A stretch of 64,000 bases of DNA from Gongronella butleri (lineage: Eukaryota; Mucoromycota; Mucoromycetes; Mucorales; Cunninghamellaceae): the NCBI GenBank assembly GCA_025201375.1, contig JAIWZP010000009.1, forward strand, positions 1 through 64,000, given 5' to 3'. Position numbers and translations under genes: made by a program. The notes beneath the pieces were generated by a model. It had not been told where the DNA came from. It made no database searches and worked only from the letters and a program-made list of their open reading frames with translations. This document shows, piece after piece, positions 59,881 to 64,000 of the stretch (positions are counted from its first letter, which is position 1; each line of letters starts with the position of its first letter).

Positions 59881-60369
59881 TTTAATATGAATTGATGATC
59901 AAAAAAAAGAAAAAAAAGGTAAAGAAAGAAAAGAGAGAGGGGCAAAAAAGGGTGCGACACGAACACGAAATTTTTGTTTTTGCCCTTTTGAAACTCACGC
60001 GCCCGTGACGGCCAAATGAGGATCCAAATCAGGCAATTCACCGTCAATTCGTCATTTACGAGCGCGTCGACACTTCTTTTTGCACCTTGTCGTCCCCTTC
60101 CGCAGCGCATGATCACTGGACGACGCTAAATGATAGAGAATACACCTTGATGGATACCGATTGATCTTGTTGCGCCCAATTGACGCACTGTCTCCTTTTT
60201 ATTTTTTTATTTTAGCTGTCGATCAAAACGCATGCCAAGACTGGGGTGGGATCAAGTCGCTCAGCACGGCCGTGCGACATGAGACCTGCTTCCACGCGGC
60301 GGTCGGAACAAGGATCTCCCTTCCCCCCCCCTTTTTTTTTTTTTTTTTTTTTTACAATTTTTATTTTTT
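59881..60369. promoter_or_regulatory. MCM5 promoter region and 3' end of RTA1-like gene 3
   Basis: 489 bp. The MCM5-proximal 60 bp are CT-rich on the gene strand. ACGCG occurs near 59998 and GAGCGCGTCGAC at 60060-60071; ACGCG(T) is the core of cell-cycle MCB elements in other fungi, but it is so common in this window that its meaning here is doubtful. A T-run lies at 60333-60352. Confidence 0.4.
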
Positions 60370-61254
60370 TCAAAATGATTTCAATGAAGTGCTGGTGCTG
60401 CTCTCGCGCATGATGACCAATGTAATGTTGTTGGGTAAATAGTCGCCAACAAAGTAAATTGCGTGAATGATGAAGCAGCTCATGAGGATGGCCGTGTCAA
60501 ACACGTAAAAAGACCATTCTTGCGACGCGACGATGCCATAGTAGCCTGTGGCGACAACAATGAGCGCGTAAATCTGGCGGACAAGCAGTAGTATGCTCGT
60601 GATGAACATGATGACGACACAGCGATGCTTGGCACCCACAACAGGCACCATGTCTGGAACGACAAGCAATTCAAAATGATAGACGGGTCGCCGTGTGATG
60701 ACGACCAGCAGGTATAAAAACCAAAACGAGAGCACAATGGGCACCGTGTTGGCAAAATAGAGAAGTGCGGTGCCCAAAATGTCGTGTATCGGCGCTTCCT
60801 CGTGGACCAAGAAGCCACCGAGGCAGATGGATGCAATGGAAAACAGCTGGCTAGCAAGATAGAGCGTGATGAGCAGCCCCGGGCGCAGATAGATAGGCTC
60901 GCGCTGGCGCCCGCCATACGACTGGAACTTGATCTCCACAATCGACGCGAGCGTGAGCACATTGACCATGGCAAGCCCAATTGGCGTCGGGAAAAAGAAT
61001 AAATTCATCGTCACAAAGCGCGACAAGCTCGTTTGAAATGAACACGCCGAACGGATGCTAAATGCAATGGCTGCCGACAATGCAGACGACGGCAGCAGAT
61101 ACAGAAAGGACGGACTCGATGGCGCGCGAAACAGCTTGTACGAGTACCAACCGAAAAAGCCCAGGCACGCTAGCGCAACAATGCCAGGCAATATCATCGT
61201 CGGCTGATAGCTAAAGAGAATCATCGACCAATCTTTGTCGCTTGCGATAGCCAT
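60370..61254 (-). CDS. RTA1-like 7-TM membrane protein, divergent member
   Basis: Single exon, 294 aa, starting MAIASDKDWSMILFSYQPTM. Seven hydrophobic segments line up with the duplicated RTA1-like pair: LACLGFFGWYSYKLF, LLPSSALSAAIAFSIRSACS, LFFFPTPIGLAMVNVLTLAS with IVEIKFQSYG, LYLASQLFSIASICLGGFL, and ILLLVRQIYALIVVATGYYG with IVASQEWSFYVFD, the family's TM6 block. Identity to the pair is low. The GGG of TM4 is reduced to GG, and the conserved E of the IYR-x-x-E motif is replaced by V (YALIVVATGYYG). A hydrophobic phenylalanine run upstream of this ATG is the T-rich leader in frame, not protein. Role presumed similar; specificity probably different. Confidence 0.72.
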   Translation of the reverse strand: MAIASDKDWSMILFSYQPTMILPGIVALACLGFFGWYSYKLFRAPSSPSFLYLLPSSALSAAIAFSIRSACSFQTSLSRFVTMNLFFFPTPIGLAMVNVLTLASIVEIKFQSYGGRQREPIYLRPGLLITLYLASQLFSIASICLGGFLVHEEAPIHDILGTALLYFANTVPIVLSFWFLYLLVVITRRPVYHFELLVVPDMVPVVGAKHRCVVIMFITSILLLVRQIYALIVVATGYYGIVASQEWSFYVFDTAILMSCFIIHAIYFVGDYLPNNITLVIMRESSTSTSLKSF

Positions 61255-61785
61255 AACATGAAATAAAAGATAAAAAAAAGTCAAAGAAAAAAAAAAGTCA
61301 AAAGAAAAAAAAAAGTAAAAGAAAAAAAAAAGAAATTCCAACACTCATTTGAGTTTTGTTTGGCGATCCGACCAGTTTTGCCAAGACGGCGGTGACACTG
61401 TGGTTTTGCATTGACCAAAATAGGTTACTGTTCATTGTCATTCACAATACTGACAGGCAGACAACGCTCAATCTTTTTTTTTTCCCCCTGCATTATGCCC
61501 AAAATCAATTTTCAAGCATTTTAACATTTTGTGCGACCTTTTTCACAAGACACTCATCATGAATTTGACACCAACAGAAAGGGCACAGCAGCTATTATTG
61601 AGCTATATTTTAATACGCCGAGTTTGACACTGAATCAATATGACATAGCCTCCTAATTGAGAGCGATTTTGATGCACACGGATTGGGATTAGTTACTACC
61701 ATACTGTTGTAGTATCATAGGCGAATTTCAACAGCATTGTACGCACATACAGTACTACATTGTGTCATACGATGACAGTCCAGTC

Positions 61786-61825
<40 letters not shown>

Positions 61826-61854
61826 GCTACGCTACGACGCTACTGTACCTACTG
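61255..61854. other. intergenic upstream of fold-back element
   Basis: 600 bp, AT-rich. It contains the CT-rich (minus strand) leader of the RTA1-like gene, TACAGTACTAC near 61748, and an A-run of about 36 at 61787-61822 directly before the element. Confidence 0.5.
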
Positions 61855-62288
61855 TACGTATGTACAGTACAGTACCCGGACAAAAAAAAGTTACCCCTCT
61901 GGCAATTTTTTTTTGCAAAGTGGCTGTCAAGTTAATCACGTTAATCTCTTCTGTATTGATCAAAAATGACTCCAATGACATGAAATTTTGTAGGAACAAT
62001 GGTTTAAAAGTGTACAAACGATTCTAAAATTATGAAGTAGCTATAACAAGCGGATTTTGAAATAGACCAAAAAAGGGGTACCTGACGCATCACGCGACGC
62101 GACGCGTACTCACGCGTATACAATGGCCTGTGGAGATGAATTGACATTATGAACACCATCTCCAAATTTTTTTGCAATGAATGTGATAGTATCCGATTGT
62201 ACTCTGTAAACCAATTTCATGGTACTTGAATCACATCAGAGTTGTGACCGATTTTGTAAATCCGCACTGTGACGCGTCAGACGCGTCA
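61855..62288 (+). repeat. fold-back element, left arm
   Basis: Inverted partner of 62471-62912. Near-identical for the outer 270 bp and then progressively more diverged toward the loop, where GACGCGTCAGACGCGTC still matches. Confidence 0.8.
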
Positions 62289-62470
62289 TACGACGCGATT
62301 TCCCCAACATAATCTTTGTGCTCTAAATTTTTAATTAATAATTAATTAATAAAATCGCAACCAATCAAAAGCAGGCTATTCTAGCTCTTCAAATAAAATA
62401 ATCACGGTGGTTTCAAGCCAACAAAATGGTTAAAATTACGGTACGTGCCAGAGATGAAAATCGCTATTCC

Positions 62471-62912
62471 AGACGCGTCTGACACGTGCACGCGTCACAG
62501 TGGTATTTTACATTTATTGATCACAGCACCGATGTGATGCATGTTACATGAAATTGACTCATAGAATACAATCAGACACCATTGCACTCGTCTCAGAAAA
62601 TTTTGGAGTTGGTGTTCATCATAATGTCATTTCATCTCCACAGGCCATTGTATACGCGTGAGTACGCGTCGCGTCGCGTGACGCGTCAGGTACCCCTTTT
62701 TTGGTCTATTTCAAAATCCGCTTGTTATGGCTACTTCATAATTTTAGAATCGTTTTTACACTTTTAAACCATTGTTCCTACAAAATTTCATGTCATTGGA
62801 GTCATTTTTGATCAATACAGAAGAGATTAACGTGATTAACTTGACAGCCACTTTGCAAAAAAATTGCCAGGGGGTAACTTTTTTTTGTCCGGGTACTGTA
62901 CCGTACAGTATT
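62471..62912 (-). repeat. fold-back element, right arm
   Basis: Inverted partner of 61855-62288, beginning GACGCGTCTGACACGTGCAC at the loop side and ending with the TACTGTACCGTACAGTA tip. Confidence 0.8.
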
Positions 62913-63442
62913 ATGATTAGGATCGTCCTCGTTTTTCAAGATTAAACGCGAAAACGAAGCTCCACATTGCTATGATAAGTGAGGTCTGCCGCGCTGCTAC
63001 AGTGCGGCGCATCGCATTGACCGATTTATTACGTACATCCAAATGATCGACAAATAAAGCAAGGTACGTACCTAGACTTGAGGCACATTTGATAGGCAAA
63101 TCAGCCGAACGCGCGCTTTTTTTTTTTTTTTTTTTTTTTTTTGCACAACGCGGCACGCGTTTATCATATGTTGGGATCGGTCCAGAGCGCAGGGTGCTGC
63201 GCAGCACTTGAATCACGCGACACAAGCGCAAGATCAGTGTTGCAAGGTTGCACGGCGTCTAAAATTGGCTGCTTGCATGCAAAGCCAACAAAAAGTCAGA
63301 CAGAAGGCGCCTCCATGTCGTGTAACATGAGTGCAATCAAGGGGATTTGACAGACAACAGAAGGCCATTTTTATTTTTGGATACAAAGTAGAAAAATGAA
63401 AGCAGGACAGCGGGAAACGCGAGGGGGGGAATGAGTAATAAA
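62913..63442. other. intergenic between fold-back element and VRG4 3' end
   Basis: 530 bp with a T-run of about 25 near 63118-63142 and no supported gene. Confidence 0.5.
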
Positions 63443-64000
63443 TTATAGTTTTCCGTTGGCTTTTGCGGCGTCGGCGGCACTCTGGCTGGAGGCAGACATG
63501 GGAATGCTTTGGGAGGTGGAGGTATTGGACGGCTTGGAACCAAAGGTCTTTGCATAAGAGTACACCAGACCGGCCACAAAGCCCAGCGCAATGGCCGCAA
63601 CATTGGCAAATGTGGCAGGATCACCAAAGAACAAGATGCCAGACGCTGCGATGGGCAGCTTGTTGAGTGCGCCCACCATGCTGTACGTCGTCGAGCTGCG
63701 CAAAAGAGGAAAAAAATGAGCTGATGCCCGACACATTGATCGTTTTGCAATGAATGAGCAACTTACGACGTGGTGCGCACACACCAGGCAGAGGCATACG
63801 ACATGACAAAAGCAGAGACACCCGAGAACACCATGGCATAGATCATTTGCGCGCGGATCTCCTCAGGGCTGCGGGAAAAAAAAGTTTAGTCAATGCAAAC
63901 ATTTTTTTTTTTTTGAATTACAAAGTCTTGGCCAAATTCTCTGAGCTCCAATCTTCAAAGATGAAGCTGGGGATGATGAGCAAGGGGATGGACAGCAGGT
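63443..64000 (-). CDS. VRG4: GDP-mannose transporter (VRG4/GMT), C-terminal part, 5' end off window
   Basis: Visible exons: 64000-63922 (continues off the edge), 63868-63767 and 63695-63443, joined in frame by GT-AG introns. The visible protein reads [80 protein letters not shown], then [13 protein letters not shown] and a Ser/Ala-rich cytosolic tail of about 35 residues. GALNK is the GDP-mannose-binding motif of the family and is intact. These nucleotide-sugar antiporters bring GDP-mannose into the Golgi for mannosylation of glycoproteins and lipids. The N-terminal half, including the FYNN motif, would lie beyond 64000. Confidence 0.88.

Larger units (their letters stand above)
61855..62912. 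mobile_element. fold-back (large inverted repeat) element, about 1.06 kb
   Basis: Two inverted arms of about 435-440 bp (61855-62288 and 62471-62912) around a loop of about 180 bp. Outer tips are TGTACAGTACAGTACCCGGA and GTCCGGGTACTGTACCGTAC. Arms share CTCTTCTGTATTGATC, CCATTGTTCCTACAAAATTT (in reverse), and an ACGCGT-rich block CGCGACGCGACGCGTACTCA. The loop contains AATTAATAATTAATTAAT. No coding potential is seen, so this is a non-autonomous MITE/fold-back type element that depends on an unseen transposase. Confidence 0.85.

Overview
The window is fungal nuclear DNA. It encodes translation elongation factor 3, which is fungal, and its genes carry many short introns with GT (rarely GC) donors, A-rich starts and long T-tracts before AG. 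TAA, TAG and TGA all act as stops, so the code is standard. An early-diverging, zygomycete-grade (Mucoromycota-like) fungus is my best guess, from the intron style, the M13 peptidase and the zf-RVT-type LINE remnant. That placement is inference. I spliced the genes by hand from splice-site sequence, reading-frame arithmetic and family knowledge, and no transcript data were available.

Left part (1-25.6 kb): the 5' part of a HUL5/UBE3C-type HECT ubiquitin ligase; INO80 subunit IES2; complex I subunit NDUFB10; two tandem MFS transporters with identical intron positions; a small arginine-rich membrane protein of unknown role; a repeat-bearing gap of 3 kb; a secreted acid-phosphatase-type phosphoesterase; the nuclear cap-binding subunit CBP80; an RTC4-domain protein diverging from CBP80; a membrane-anchored START/SRPBCC-like protein; and eEF3.

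Middle part (25.6-35.9 kb) is the accessory region. It holds the second copy of a dispersed repeat (the first is at 10.6 kb), a direct segmental duplication of about 2.1 kb carrying two RTA1-like 7-TM genes at 94% protein identity, a LINE reverse-transcriptase remnant, and a 2.84 kb element with terminal inverted repeats of about 220 bp. The core of that element is a minisatellite with 66 copies of CGTTCGA. It also contains a transposase-like C-terminal scrap and a small reading frame broken by TGA.

Right part (35.9-64 kb): a LOA1/VPS66-type acyltransferase, tRNA-Leu(CAA), ETT1/Nro1, a bHLH transcription factor, an M13 metallopeptidase, a lysine/glutamate/alanine/proline-rich protein with four basic-aromatic modules, MCM5, a third and divergent RTA1-like protein, a 1.06 kb fold-back element, and the 3' part of a GDP-mannose transporter (VRG4) running off the edge.

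Most genes are unrelated housekeeping genes (chromatin, replication, RNA cap binding, translation, respiration, Golgi and lipid metabolism) and form no single pathway. The main oddities are the TIR element with its B-box-like minisatellite, the fold-back element, a recurrent YTGACRCG element in introns, and A-tract/T-tract complementarity at intron ends.
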